This document shows positions 25,361 through 34,770 of a DNA stretch of 47,347 nucleotides, in pieces. The notes beneath the pieces were generated by a model. The model was not told where the DNA came from, searched no databases, and saw only the letters and a list, made by a program, of their open reading frames with translations. The DNA comes from Candidatus Gastranaerophilales bacterium (GTDB lineage: Bacteria > Cyanobacteriota > Vampirovibrionia > Gastranaerophilales > Gastranaerophilaceae): contig CALUUJ010000016.1 of the NCBI GenBank assembly GCA_944323935.1, forward strand, positions 1 to 47,347. The letters are read 5' to 3'. Each line of letters starts with the position of its first letter. Position 1 is the stretch's first letter. Made by a program: the position numbers and the translations under genes.

Positions 25361-26497
25361 ATGATAGATGAATTATTATTAGTATGCTTTTTTGTATTAG
25401 TAGTAGGAGCTTGTATAGGAAGTTTTTTGAATGTTGTTGCACTAAGGGCAATATCCAAAGAATCAATAGTTTTTCCTTCATCTAAGTGCCCTTTTTGTAA
25501 TGAACCTATAAAGTGGTTTGATAATATACCTGTTTTATCCTATTTTTTTACTTTTAAAGGAAAATGCAGAAACTGTGGTGAAAAAGTCAGTATTCAGTAC
25601 CCGATAGTTGAAGCACTAACGGCTATACTATTTCTGGCTGTATTTTTATCATTTGGAGTAACTGTTAAAACTTTGCTTTTATGGATATTATTATCTGTAT
25701 CAATTGTAATAATAATTACTGACTTAAAAAAAGAATATGTTTTTGACATACATAGTTGGATTTTAATTATTTTTGCTGTTATTACATCTCTGGTTTTTAA
25801 TGGTTTAAATAATTATTCAAATACAGCAATTGGTTTGATTGTTGGTGTATTTGTCATGGAGGCAATAGCAAGGTTATCATATTATCTTGTCAAGAAAAAA
25901 GAAAATAATTCAGAACAAACAGAAGAAAATGTTGATAAAACAGAAGTTAAAGATGAAGAAAATAATGAGCAACCAACTGAGTCGTTAGATGACAAGGATA
26001 AAATTAATGAAGTTGAAGATGAAAATATTGATATAAATGACTATGTAAATAAAAATAAACGTGCATTCGGTGAAGGTGATACTTATTTAGCTGCAGCCGC
26101 AGGTGCTCTTTTAGGATGGAAATATTTTATTGTTGCTGTTGCTATTGCTATTATTTTGCAAGCGGTTTGTATATTACCACAATTTTTGATTGAGTTGTAC
26201 AAAAAAGAAGAATATAAACTATTGACATCATTAACCTCTTTTGTACTGCTGGCTGTAGTATATTGGATTTTATCTAATATTCTTACTCTTCCTTTATATG
26301 TTGTGTTTGTATTCATAATTGCTTTGATATTTTTTGCTATAGATTCAATTAGCAGATTAAAAAAGACTGTTAATGAACAAGGTTTTGTTGCTATTCCTTT
26401 TGGTCCTGCACTACTATGTTCTATGTTTTTGCTTTTGTTCTGGGGCGTTTACATTGTACAATTCATAAAGAAGTATATCTTTATGATTTTTATCTGA
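25361..26497 (+). CDS. pilD: Prepilin peptidase (A24 family) with an acidic insert
   Basis: It cleaves the leader of type IV pilins and usually methylates the new N-terminus, in the inner membrane. The N-terminal domain has GSFLNVVALR and the two zinc pairs CPFC and CRNC, then ITDLKKEYVFD with one catalytic Asp and GEGDTYLAAAAGALLG with the second, so it should be active. About eight membrane helices are visible. Between the two catalytic motifs, residues about 175-235 are an acidic Glu/Asp/Asn-rich stretch not normally present, which makes the protein 378 residues instead of about 260. It lies directly after the SigF-like sigma gene. Confidence 0.93.
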   Translation: MIDELLLVCFFVLVVGACIGSFLNVVALRAISKESIVFPSSKCPFCNEPIKWFDNIPVLSYFFTFKGKCRNCGEKVSIQYPIVEALTAILFLAVFLSFGVTVKTLLLWILLSVSIVIIITDLKKEYVFDIHSWILIIFAVITSLVFNGLNNYSNTAIGLIVGVFVMEAIARLSYYLVKKKENNSEQTEENVDKTEVKDEENNEQPTESLDDKDKINEVEDENIDINDYVNKNKRAFGEGDTYLAAAAGALLGWKYFIVAVAIAIILQAVCILPQFLIELYKKEEYKLLTSLTSFVLLAVVYWILSNILTLPLYVVFVFIIALIFFAIDSISRLKKTVNEQGFVAIPFGPALLCSMFLLLFWGVYIVQFIKKYIFMIFI

Positions 26498-26511
26498 TAT
26501 AATCTTGTAAT

Positions 26512-26547
26512 AAAAAAAGAAGTCTCTTCTAAAAGACTTCTTTTTTT
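26512..26547. terminator. Bidirectional terminator between pilD and recA
   Basis: AAAAGAAGTCT (26515-26525) pairs with AGACTTCTTTT (26534-26544) around an 8-base loop, with A's before and T's after. It separates the convergent pilD and recA genes and can act in both directions. Confidence 0.9.
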
Positions 26548-26561
26548 ATTGTAATGAATTT

Positions 26562-27590
26562 TTATTCTTTTGCTTTTAGCGCTTCTCTTACTTTTTCTTC
26601 AATTTCAGCTTCTAGTGCAGGATTTTCTATAAATACTTCTTTTACTTTATCTCTGCCTTGACCAAGTTTTTCATCATTATAGCTGAACCAAGCACCTGCT
26701 TTTTTAACAATATCCAAAGATACTGCCATATCAAGAATACATCCTGATTTACTGATACCTTTTCCGTATATAATGTCAAATTCTGCTGTTCTAAATGGAG
26801 GTGCAACTTTATTTTTTACAACTTTAACTTTTACTCTGTTTCCAATTTCCTTATCATCTTTCTTAAGTGTTTCTGTTTTTCTGATATCAAGTCTGATACT
26901 TGCATAATATTTAAGCGCATTTCCACCAGTTGTTGTTTCGGGGCTGCCATACATAACGCCTATTTTTTGTCTTAATTGGTTGATGAATATTACGGTAGTA
27001 TTAGTTTTACTTACTATACCTGTTAGTTTTCTCAGTGCTTTTGACATTAATCTTGCTTGAAGTCCCATTTGTTTGTCTTCCATAGCTCCTTCAATTTCAT
27101 CTTTAGGAACTAATGCAGCAACAGAGTCAACAACAACAATATCGACAGCGGCACTTCTTACAAGTTCTTCCGTAATTTCTAAAGCTTGTTCACCTGTATC
27201 CGGTTGAGAAATTAATAATTCATCAACATTGACGCCAAGATTTCTGGCATATTCAGGGTCTAAAGCATGCTCTGCATCCACGAAGGCAGCTATTCCTCCT
27301 TTTTTTTGGCATTCTGCTACAATATGTTGTGCTAATGTTGTTTTACCGCTTGCTTCAGGTCCATATACTTCTATTATTCTTCCTCTTGGAACTCCGCCAA
27401 TACCCAGAGCTACATCAAGTGATAATGCCCCTGTTGGAATGGTTTCAACAGCAACGGCAGGTTTGTCGCCTAATCGCATTATAGAACCTTTTCCAAAATC
27501 TTTTTCTATTTTATCTATTGCAACTTTAAGTGCTTTTTTTCTTTCTTCTGAAATATTTATTGTTTCAGTTTCTTTTTCTTTTGTTACCAT
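26562..27590 (-). CDS. recA: Recombinase RecA
   Basis: RecA coats single-stranded DNA, drives strand exchange and triggers SOS cleavage. The chain has GSIMRLGD, Walker A ([11 protein letters not shown]), [14 protein letters not shown], Walker B ([12 protein letters not shown]), [15 protein letters not shown], and [20 protein letters not shown]. At 342 residues it has the standard length. The start ATG follows GAAGGAAGAG. An extended -10 is present upstream, but I could find neither a GAACnnnnGTTC nor a CTGT-n8-ACAG type LexA site, so SOS control is not evident. Confidence 0.98.
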   Translation of the reverse strand: MVTKEKETETINISEERKKALKVAIDKIEKDFGKGSIMRLGDKPAVAVETIPTGALSLDVALGIGGVPRGRIIEVYGPEASGKTTLAQHIVAECQKKGGIAAFVDAEHALDPEYARNLGVNVDELLISQPDTGEQALEITEELVRSAAVDIVVVDSVAALVPKDEIEGAMEDKQMGLQARLMSKALRKLTGIVSKTNTTVIFINQLRQKIGVMYGSPETTTGGNALKYYASIRLDIRKTETLKKDDKEIGNRVKVKVVKNKVAPPFRTAEFDIIYGKGISKSGCILDMAVSLDIVKKAGAWFSYNDEKLGQGRDKVKEVFIENPALEAEIEEKVREALKAKE

Positions 27591-27616
27591 TTTCTCTTCC
27601 TTCTGTCTACAAATAT

Positions 27617-27625
27617 ATTATATCA
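27617..27625 (-). promoter_or_regulatory. Extended -10 promoter of recA
   Basis: On the minus strand this reads TGATATAAT, a perfect extended -10, about 27 bases upstream of the recA start. The best -35-like hexamer (TTGTAC) is about 20 bases further, too far for ideal spacing. Confidence 0.6.
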
Positions 27626-27699
27626 TTCGTATATAGATAACTGTACAATTTTACTTTTTGCAACATTACGTATTATTTTATGTTAGCAATAATTTTTTT

Positions 27700-27708
27700 T
27701 GTTAGAAT
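27700..27708 (+). promoter_or_regulatory. Extended -10 promoter of secD
   Basis: TGTTAGAAT fits TGn plus a near-consensus -10, 35 bases upstream of the chosen secD start at 27743. Confidence 0.5.
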
Positions 27709-27742
27709 TATTACAGGTTTTATCATTATACAGGGGATATTT

Positions 27743-29044
27743 ATGAAAAATAAAATAATTATGTTCTGGGCAATAGTAATATTAACTATTCTTTCAATAG
27801 TAATCATTAAAGTTAAACCTATTCCTTTGGGACTTGATTTGGTTGGCGGTTCAAGAATTGTACTTGAAGCTCAAACAACCGAAAATATATCTAAAATTAC
27901 GCAGGATATGATGGATGGTTTAAAATCTGCTCTTGAAAACAGAATTAATGCATTAGGTGTTTCTGAAACAATGGTTCAGCAAATGGGAGAAAAACGTTTA
28001 TTGATTGAAATACCAAATGTATCTGATCCAAAGTTGGCAAGAGAATTTTTAGGTGAGACAGCAGAGCTTGAATTTAAAAAACCAATTCTTAATGAAAATG
28101 GTGATACAGTTGGCTGGGAAGCTTCAGGACTTTCCGGTGAAGATTTGAATAAAGCTGCCGTCGGTACTGATAATGCAGGCAGATGGCTTATAACACTCGA
28201 ATTTAATGGGAAAGGTGCAACAAAGTTTGCAAAATTAACAAGAGAATTCAAAGGTTATCCTATTGCTATATATTTTAATGGTGAAAGTATATCAGAACCT
28301 GTTGTTCAGCAAGAAATTACTGGCGGAAATGCCCAAATTACAGGTGATTTTACTCATGATCAGGCAAAAAAGATTGTTGATTTATTGAATGCAGGTGCAC
28401 TACCTGTTCCAGCAAAAATAATTGAAGAAAATACTGTTGGTCCGACATTAGGTGCTGATAGTCTTGATAAAAGTAAAGTTGCAGGTATTATTGGGCTTGG
28501 TGCTGTAATGTTATTTATGCTTTTCTGGTATAGAGTTCCGGGTTTTATTGCAAATATAGCGCTTGTAATTTATTCTTTAATTGTATTTGCTATATTTAAA
28601 ATGGTTCCTGTTACATTAACACTTGCCGGAATAGCCGGTTTTATATTGAGTATTGGTATGGCTGTTGATGCTAATATACTTATCTTTGAAAGAACAAAAG
28701 AAGAATTAAAAGCGGGAAGAACTTTGTTTACTGCTATTAATTCAGGATTTGACAGAGCATTTACAAGTATTTTTGACTCAAATATGTCTACAATAATTAC
28801 TTGTGCTATATTGTATTTTTTAGGCTCAAATATTGTTAAAGGTTTTGCTTTGACACTTGCAATCGGTGTTATTGTAAGTATGTTTTCTGCAATAACCGTT
28901 ACTAAAAACTTTATGCATTTAATGTTTGGTACCGGTCAATTAAAACATCCTGCTTTATTTGGTTTAAGAGAAGAAGATATAAATGAAGCATATGAAGTTG
29001 CGGAAACAAAACGAGAAAAAGCAAAGTTTGGTGTTTTAGATTAA
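27743..29044 (+). CDS. secD: Protein translocase subunit SecD
   Basis: SecD, with SecF, uses the proton gradient to pull secreted proteins through SecYEG. The 433-residue protein has TM1 (residues 1-23), GLDLVGGSRIVLEA, a large periplasmic domain with LENRINALGVSE, and a C-terminal membrane part with GPTLGADSLDKSKVAGIIG and SIGMAVDANILIFERTKEE. The start ATG at 27743 follows CAGGGGAT and begins MKNKIIMFW; an upstream in-frame ATG at 27680 has no ribosome-binding site. secF follows after 19 bases. Confidence 0.96.
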   Translation: MKNKIIMFWAIVILTILSIVIIKVKPIPLGLDLVGGSRIVLEAQTTENISKITQDMMDGLKSALENRINALGVSETMVQQMGEKRLLIEIPNVSDPKLAREFLGETAELEFKKPILNENGDTVGWEASGLSGEDLNKAAVGTDNAGRWLITLEFNGKGATKFAKLTREFKGYPIAIYFNGESISEPVVQQEITGGNAQITGDFTHDQAKKIVDLLNAGALPVPAKIIEENTVGPTLGADSLDKSKVAGIIGLGAVMLFMLFWYRVPGFIANIALVIYSLIVFAIFKMVPVTLTLAGIAGFILSIGMAVDANILIFERTKEELKAGRTLFTAINSGFDRAFTSIFDSNMSTIITCAILYFLGSNIVKGFALTLAIGVIVSMFSAITVTKNFMHLMFGTGQLKHPALFGLREEDINEAYEVAETKREKAKFGVLD

Positions 29045-29063
29045 TTTTTGAAGGAGTATAGAA

Positions 29064-30053
29064 ATGTCATACAGTGTTTTAAACACAAAGAAAATTATAG
29101 ATGTAATTAAATACAGATGGGTATGGTTAGCATTATCTTTTATTTTGCTGTTCCCGGGTATTGTTGCTATGATATATTCAATGAAGATTTATCCAACTCA
29201 TACTCCATTATTGGTTGGTATTGATTTTACGGGTGGTACTATAATTCAGTATTCTGTTAATGAATCTATTTCTACTGATAAAATTGGTGAAATAAGAGCA
29301 AAATTAATCAACGGAAATATTGAAAACCCTGTTATACAAGTCTTAAAACCTGTTGCGAGTGATAATGAATCATCTATAAAAAATATCCTATCTATTAGAA
29401 CACAATTTTCTGATAATGGTCAAAATGAAGCAATAGATACTGTTACATCAATTGTAACAGCTGATTATCCCGATGCACAAATTGTTCAGACAAGTTCAGT
29501 TGGCCCATTATTGGGAAAGCAATTATTTGTTAATTCTATGATTGCTGTTGTGTTGGCACTTTTAGCAATCGTTATTTATCTTACATTAAGATTCCACTTT
29601 GAATTTGCTATAGTTGCCTTTCTTGCATTATTCCATGATGTTATATTTGTAATTGGCGTATTCTCAATACTTGGTTTATTATATGGAGTACACATTGATA
29701 GTTTGTTTGTAACCGCTATTTTGACTGTTCTTGGTTTTAGCGTTCACGATACTATTGTTGTTTTCGACAGAATTAGAGAAAATTTGAAATTTTATTCAAA
29801 AAAAGCAACATATGATGAAATCGTTAATGCTTCTGTCAATCAGACATTAGCAAGAAGTATCAATACATCTTTGACAACATTAATCACATTAGGTGCATTG
29901 TATTTCTTCGGTGGCGTTACTACAAAAGATTTTGTTCTTGTTATGATTTTAGGTATAGCAGTTGGTACTTATTCAAGTATATTTTTTGCAAGTACATTAA
30001 TTGCTTTATGGAATGATATTGAACAAGCCAAAAAAGTAAAAGTTGGAGCATAA
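29064..30053 (+). CDS. secF: Protein translocase subunit SecF
   Basis: This is the partner of SecD. The 329-residue protein has TM1 near residues 18-37, the GIDFTGGTIIQY motif, a short periplasmic domain, and five C-terminal helices including SSVGPLLGKQLF, FHDVIFVIGVFSILG and SVHDTIVVFDRIREN, the conserved RND-like signature. Shine-Dalgarno AAGGAG precedes the ATG. Its stop codon overlaps the ATG of the next gene by one base, so the three genes form one operon. Confidence 0.96.
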   Translation: MSYSVLNTKKIIDVIKYRWVWLALSFILLFPGIVAMIYSMKIYPTHTPLLVGIDFTGGTIIQYSVNESISTDKIGEIRAKLINGNIENPVIQVLKPVASDNESSIKNILSIRTQFSDNGQNEAIDTVTSIVTADYPDAQIVQTSSVGPLLGKQLFVNSMIAVVLALLAIVIYLTLRFHFEFAIVAFLALFHDVIFVIGVFSILGLLYGVHIDSLFVTAILTVLGFSVHDTIVVFDRIRENLKFYSKKATYDEIVNASVNQTLARSINTSLTTLITLGALYFFGGVTTKDFVLVMILGIAVGTYSSIFFASTLIALWNDIEQAKKVKVGA

Positions 30054-30472
30054 TGTCGGAACTTAAGTCATTAGCTGAATTTATAAGAGAAACTCGTGAA
30101 AGAGCGGGTTTTTCTGTACTTGGACTTTCTAAAAAATCCGGTCTTACTGTAGAACAGATTGATGATATTGAATCCGGAAAAGATTTATTTCTTCCTGCTA
30201 CAATTCGCCAGAAACTTGCTAAAGGATTGAAAATTAACCCATCAGATATTAAAGAATATGAGAGAATTCTTTTAGTATCATATGATGCTGTTACTGATAA
30301 ATATATAAATAGTGTTAAAAAAGCTATTTTAAATGGTGAAACAGAAAATTTAAGATGTCCGATTTGTTCTGCGAAACTTATTACAAAAATTGTACGTCTA
30401 CTGGACTTGGAAAATAATATTGCTTTACATCCTAAGGCTCAATGTAGTAGATGTTCTTTTCAGATTAAGTAA
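30053..30472 (+). CDS. HTH (XRE-type) plus C-terminal zinc-ribbon protein
   Basis: The first 70 residues form a Cro/CI-type helix-turn-helix (FSVLGLSKKSGLTVEQIDDIESG). The C-terminal 45 residues have two Cys pairs, CPIC and CSRC, that likely bind zinc. The middle (LLVSYDAVTDKYINSVKKAI) is helical. Its start overlaps the secF stop, so it is translationally coupled to secDF. It may be a regulator, or a protein that uses the HTH for another contact; nothing in the sequence fixes its target. A strong terminator follows. Confidence 0.82.
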   Translation: MSELKSLAEFIRETRERAGFSVLGLSKKSGLTVEQIDDIESGKDLFLPATIRQKLAKGLKINPSDIKEYERILLVSYDAVTDKYINSVKKAILNGETENLRCPICSAKLITKIVRLLDLENNIALHPKAQCSRCSFQIK

Positions 30473-30475
30473 AAA

Positions 30476-30515
30476 GAAAAAGGTGCAAACTTATTCTTTG
30501 CACCTTTTTCTTTTT
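30476..30515. terminator. Bidirectional terminator
   Basis: GAAAAAGGTGCAAA (30476-30489) pairs perfectly with TTTGCACCTTTTTC (30497-30510), loop CTTATTC, with T's on one side and A's on the other. It ends both the secDF operon and the convergent pil operon. Confidence 0.92.
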
Positions 30516-30529
30516 ATTATCTTTCGTTT

Positions 30530-31126
30530 TTATCTCTGATTTTTACCTTCATTTTTCTTTGAATACAATGTTATTGAAATATTTATTAATAAGTAGTCTG
30601 TATTTGATGTAAAGGCTGTAACTTTAAGGTTTGATATATACGTTAAATAATTAAAATTATTATTCATATCCGCTAAGAAAGCTCGCAATTGAGAATATGA
30701 ACCAACAAAGAAAAATTTTAATTCACAAGCATTATATAATTCGGGATTTTCTATATAAATAGGATCATTTGCCGGTCTCATATCATATTCTATAGAACGG
30801 ATTAATAAACCATTCTTTTGTGCTTTCTTTATTATTTCTTCAAACATATTACCGAAAATACCAAGATTATCTGCTGAAGAATCTAAAGCTGTTTCGTATA
30901 TAGGTTTTAATGATTTTAATTTTAAATCTTCTGCTTCTTTTTCCGCATCAATTTTTCTGATTTTTTCTTCTAATGTTTTGCGTTCAACATCATTTTTTGA
31001 AGCTCTGATTTGCATTTCTGCAAATTCTTCATATTTTGGTTTTACAACAATAAATGTTATTACAAAAAACAATAATACTGCTAAAGCAATACATATTGGA
31101 ACCAGTTGTTTATTTTTCTTGTTCAT
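30530..31126 (-). CDS. pilO: PilO-like type IV pilus assembly protein
   Basis: The 198-residue protein has one N-terminal membrane helix (LVPICIALAVLLFFVITFIVV, residues 8-28), a coiled coil (ERKTLEEKIRKIDAEKEAED), and a C-terminal alpha/beta domain with LKFFFVGSYSQLRAFLADMNN, the ferredoxin-like fold of PilO. PilO pairs with PilN in the inner-membrane alignment subcomplex that links the cytoplasmic ring to the secretin. It follows the pilM-pilN fusion gene by 16 bases in the same operon. No pilP or pilQ follows. Confidence 0.85.
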   Translation of the reverse strand: MNKKNKQLVPICIALAVLLFFVITFIVVKPKYEEFAEMQIRASKNDVERKTLEEKIRKIDAEKEAEDLKLKSLKPIYETALDSSADNLGIFGNMFEEIIKKAQKNGLLIRSIEYDMRPANDPIYIENPELYNACELKFFFVGSYSQLRAFLADMNNNFNYLTYISNLKVTAFTSNTDYLLINISITLYSKKNEGKNQR

Positions 31127-31142
31127 AAATTTCCTTTATTCT

Positions 31143-32798
31143 TTATATTATCGGAGCAGGAGGCGGAGTCATTGGTGAGGGACCACGTCTTCCTCTTTGT
31201 TTTGTTATATTTTGAGTTTGTATTGGATTATTTTGCATTACTGTATTAATAAAATCGTCTTCAGTAAGTGCTACATCTATTTTCGATGTTTTTATTTCAA
31301 AAGTAAATCCGTTTGGAATTTTTGCTGGTATAGGATCATTTTTAGAATTAATTGATAATTTTGATAACATTAAATCACTGTTTTTCTCTCTTAATCCTTT
31401 AACAAAATCTTGAACAGATTCACTTGTCTTGGCTTCGCCTAGAATACCTATACCACCATCAGCATTTGTTACAAATTTTTTGATATATATAGAATCAGGT
31501 ATTTCTGTTGATAATGCACTATATACATCAAATACAGTTTTATTTGTTTCTAATATTTTTGTTAATATTGGCAGAATATCTTTTTTTTGTGTTTTTTCAT
31601 TTGTTTTTATTGTTTTCTTGAATACTTCAATCTCTTTTTCTGCAGAATAATTCTGTCCCTGCATATTATTTACTTTTGTTGTGAGTAAAGATGTGACAAC
31701 TATACATACAACAGCTGCTGCAAGGACAGCTGAAACCAAAACAACTGTAATAAATCTATATAAATCAACTTCATATTCGCCAACTTGGATTAAATTTTCA
31801 TTAATACGTTCCGGCGGCAAGAAATTTATATTCAACGGATAATCATCATAATCCGCAGCAGCTGCACCAACTGCCTCTATTGTCATATATGAAATCATAT
31901 TGGAATCAATATCAGTACCGACCCCTGATATATCTATAAATTGTTCATTTGTATTAATACTTTTATTTATGCAATCAACTTCTCCTTGAAAATCAAGTCT
32001 TTGTGCAAGCATTTCAGAATTTACTTCGTCAGTTTCACTGATTATTAAAAATGACTGCGGGCTATTCTTGGAGATAGTATTTGTTGCAATTTTTGATATC
32101 GTTGAATATACTTCTTCTGTTGAAAATGACTTAACTGCTAGAGGTTCTTCTACGCAATCTATTAATGTAGGTCCGTTTAAATAAAATGAACAGCAACTAT
32201 TTGGTGTGATTAGTAAAATAGCAGTTCTTTCTTCTTTCTGTACATATTTATTAAACCTATCACAGAATTGAATAGCTTTCAGCATTGAAGAATATGATGT
32301 ATCTATTCTTACAAGTTCTGCTTCTAAATTATCAAATATTTCTATAAGTTTAACTATAACTTTTGTTTGAATAGCACTATATATAATGTTCTTTTTGTCT
32401 CTGCCTGATGCGCTGTCTAAAATAGAATATGATATTATCGGCTCATTTCTCTTAAAAATGTATAAATCCTCTATTTCAGATTGCAAATTTTCTACAATAA
32501 ACGGAGTCTCCGATACATTATCTAATGATGTTATACCAAAATGTACATTTGGTAAATTCAATGTAACACTGCAATCTCTGGGGTTTAGTCCCGCATCTTC
32601 AAATAATCCTTCTACTACTTCAGCAAATTCATCGAAGTCAATAATTTCTCTGATAGCGTTGTTATATTTGATATTTCCGGAAGAATATTTCACAACTGAC
32701 TTAGACGCTTTATCAATACAAACAAGCTCTATAAAATTATTTGCAGATAATGAAATACCAACGTGTGTTCTTTTTTTAAATCCCAGTTTTTCTAACAT
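31143..32798 (-). CDS. PilM-PilN fusion protein, type IV pilus assembly
   Basis: The N-terminal 315 residues look like PilM, the actin-like ATP-binding protein on the cytoplasmic face (THVGISLSANNFIELV, residues 11-26). Residues 324-332 (INFLPPERI) match the conserved N-terminal peptide of PilN, which normally binds PilM. A membrane helix follows at 348-372, then a coiled coil and a ferredoxin-like periplasmic domain. PilM and PilN are usually separate proteins; here they are one 551-residue chain with no stop or frameshift. The C-terminus is Pro-rich (GPSPMTPPPAPII). pilO follows. The upstream promoter region is shared with the divergent methyltransferase gene. Confidence 0.85.
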   Translation of the reverse strand: MLEKLGFKKRTHVGISLSANNFIELVCIDKASKSVVKYSSGNIKYNNAIREIIDFDEFAEVVEGLFEDAGLNPRDCSVTLNLPNVHFGITSLDNVSETPFIVENLQSEIEDLYIFKRNEPIISYSILDSASGRDKKNIIYSAIQTKVIVKLIEIFDNLEAELVRIDTSYSSMLKAIQFCDRFNKYVQKEERTAILLITPNSCCSFYLNGPTLIDCVEEPLAVKSFSTEEVYSTISKIATNTISKNSPQSFLIISETDEVNSEMLAQRLDFQGEVDCINKSINTNEQFIDISGVGTDIDSNMISYMTIEAVGAAAADYDDYPLNINFLPPERINENLIQVGEYEVDLYRFITVVLVSAVLAAAVVCIVVTSLLTTKVNNMQGQNYSAEKEIEVFKKTIKTNEKTQKKDILPILTKILETNKTVFDVYSALSTEIPDSIYIKKFVTNADGGIGILGEAKTSESVQDFVKGLREKNSDLMLSKLSINSKNDPIPAKIPNGFTFEIKTSKIDVALTEDDFINTVMQNNPIQTQNITKQRGRRGPSPMTPPPAPII

Positions 32799-32960
32799 AT
32801 TTTTAAATTAACCCATATTCCATACATATATCAGTATTATACTCATAATATTTTATATTTGCATTTTTGACAAGAAACTTAATGAATGAATTTCTTTCTT
32901 TAACTATACCATTTAATGTATAATAATGGAAGTTTGTAATATAAGGTAAACGGTAATTTT

Positions 32961-33710
32961 ATGGAAGATTTTATTTTTGGAAGAAATAGTGTACTTGAAT
33001 TATTACAAGAAGGAAGAAGAAGTGTAAGTAAAATTCTTCTTATGAAAAACATTAGAGAGAATCCAAAAGTGTCTCAGATTATAGATATTGCAAGAAAAAG
33101 AGGCATAGTTTTTCAATTTATACCAAAAGAAAAATTTGTACAATATAAAGAATATCCGCATCAAGGTGTAATTGCATATGTAGCACCGGTCAATTATATT
33201 TCTTTAGATGATTTTTTGTTAAGAAATAAAAACAATAAAAAAGTAATCATTACAGATGGTGTTGAAGACCCTCATAATATGGGATCTATCATAAGAACAG
33301 CAGTTTGTGCCGGGTTCGATGCTGTTATTTTTCCTTCCAGAAGAAATGCGGTTATAAATGCGACTGTTGAAAAATCTTCGGCAGGAGCTATTAACCATAT
33401 TGATTTGATTATGGTCAATAGCCTATCTTCTACTATTGATAGACTGAAGAATAACAACTTCTGGATAATTGCAACAGACATTGATGCAAAGGATAATTAT
33501 TATGACATTGATTATTGCAATATGAACTTTGCGATAGTTATGGGCTCCGAGAAAGAAGGCATTTCTACAACTATTTTGAAAAAATCCGATTATAAAATAA
33601 AAATACCTATCTTAACAAACTTTGATTCTTTAAATGTTGCAAATGCTGCAAGTATTGTAATTTATGAAGCTGTGAAGCAAACAATACAAAAATCGGGGAA
33701 TATTGTATAA
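32961..33710 (+). CDS. rlmB: TrmH-family rRNA 2'-O-ribose methyltransferase (RlmB-like)
   Basis: SpoU/TrmH enzymes methylate a ribose 2'-OH; RlmB modifies G2251 of 23S rRNA in E. coli. The N-terminal substrate-binding domain begins [12 protein letters not shown]. The SPOUT knot motifs are visible: [26 protein letters not shown], and [18 protein letters not shown]. At 249 residues the length is typical. A TATAAT at 32919-32924 lies 36 bases before the ATG. The ribosome-binding site is weak. It is followed by the primary sigma factor gene after 22 bases. The exact target nucleotide is inferred from family membership. Confidence 0.93.
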   Translation: MEDFIFGRNSVLELLQEGRRSVSKILLMKNIRENPKVSQIIDIARKRGIVFQFIPKEKFVQYKEYPHQGVIAYVAPVNYISLDDFLLRNKNNKKVIITDGVEDPHNMGSIIRTAVCAGFDAVIFPSRRNAVINATVEKSSAGAINHIDLIMVNSLSSTIDRLKNNNFWIIATDIDAKDNYYDIDYCNMNFAIVMGSEKEGISTTILKKSDYKIKIPILTNFDSLNVANAASIVIYEAVKQTIQKSGNIV

Positions 33711-33732
33711 TAGATTATTAATTGGAGGCATA

Positions 33733-34713
33733 ATGTCAGAAGATCAAGAAGAATTTCTACTGAAGGATAATGAATACCAAGATTCTGATTATAATATTTC
33801 TTTAGATGATGAAGATATAATTTCTGCTGTTGAAGAACCTAAGGTTCCTGAAACACAGAATAGTGCTGTAGCCGATGATTCTGTTAAAATATATTTACAA
33901 CAAATTGGTAAAATTAAGTTATTGAGTAACGAAGAAGAACTTCAGGTCGCCAAAAAGATAAAAGAAGAAAATTCTGAACGTGCTAAGAAAATCCTTGTCA
34001 ATGCTAATTTAAGACTTGTTGTCAGTATTGCAAAAAAATATATAGGAAGAGGTCTCTCTTTTCTCGATCTTATTCAGGAAGGAAATATGGGACTTATGCG
34101 CGCTGCCGAAAAATTTGATTATTCAAAAGGTTATAAGTTTTCTACTTATGCTACTTGGTGGATTCAACAGGCTATAACTCGTGCTATAGCAGATAAATCA
34201 AGACTTATTAGGCTTCCTGTCCATATGATAGAAACATTAAGTAAAATAAAGAAAATATCTACGGATTTAACAATTGAAAATGGTACGGCACCTACAAAAG
34301 AAGAAATCGCATATAAAATTGGAATGCCTGTTCAAAAATTGACTGCTTTGATAGAGTCGGCACAAGGTACTATAAGCATTGAGTCTCCTGCAAATCAAAA
34401 AGATGAAAATACAAAATTGTCAGATTTTATTGTTGACGAAACTACGCTGTCCCCTGATACAAAAGTTACGCAGGATAATTTATTCTGTGATATTAAGAAA
34501 ATGTTGAATCATTTAAGTGAAAAGGAACGCAATGTATTAATAATGCGTTATGGTTTGGACGATAATGGCGAGAAAAAAACACTTGAAGAAATAGGTACGT
34601 ATTATGGTGTGTCACGTGAACGAATCAGACAGATTGAAAATCGTGCTATGAGTAAGCTAAAAAAACTTTGTCGTAACAATAATGTAAATAAGAACCTTAA
34701 GAATTATATATAG
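33733..34713 (+). CDS. rpoD: Primary RNA polymerase sigma factor (RpoD/SigA)
   Basis: This is the main housekeeping sigma factor. Region 1.2 ([18 protein letters not shown]), region 2 ([54 protein letters not shown]), region 3 ([18 protein letters not shown]) and region 4 ([20 protein letters not shown]) are complete. It lacks the long region 1.1; the first 55 residues are acidic instead. The start ATG at 33733 follows GGAGG; a longer frame to 33703 has no such site. Length is 326 residues. It could be a group 2 sigma, but the complete region set and the neighbours favour the primary factor. Confidence 0.9.
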   Translation: MSEDQEEFLLKDNEYQDSDYNISLDDEDIISAVEEPKVPETQNSAVADDSVKIYLQQIGKIKLLSNEEELQVAKKIKEENSERAKKILVNANLRLVVSIAKKYIGRGLSFLDLIQEGNMGLMRAAEKFDYSKGYKFSTYATWWIQQAITRAIADKSRLIRLPVHMIETLSKIKKISTDLTIENGTAPTKEEIAYKIGMPVQKLTALIESAQGTISIESPANQKDENTKLSDFIVDETTLSPDTKVTQDNLFCDIKKMLNHLSEKERNVLIMRYGLDDNGEKKTLEEIGTYYGVSRERIRQIENRAMSKLKKLCRNNNVNKNLKNYI

Positions 34714-34735
34714 TTTCTTATGTTTGTAAAATATG

Positions 34736-34744
34736 TGCTATAAT
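34736..34744 (+). promoter_or_regulatory. Extended -10 promoter of rsfS
   Basis: TGCTATAAT is a perfect extended -10 and lies 26 bases before the rsfS ATG. No -35 of good spacing is visible, as expected for this promoter type. Confidence 0.7.
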
Positions 34745-34770
34745 TCTTTCATATAATATGGAGTTTTTAA

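Noticed and set aside
27591..27742. LexA (SOS) box upstream of recA
   Set aside because: I looked for GAACnnnnGTTC and CTGT-n8-ACAG in the intergenic region and found neither.
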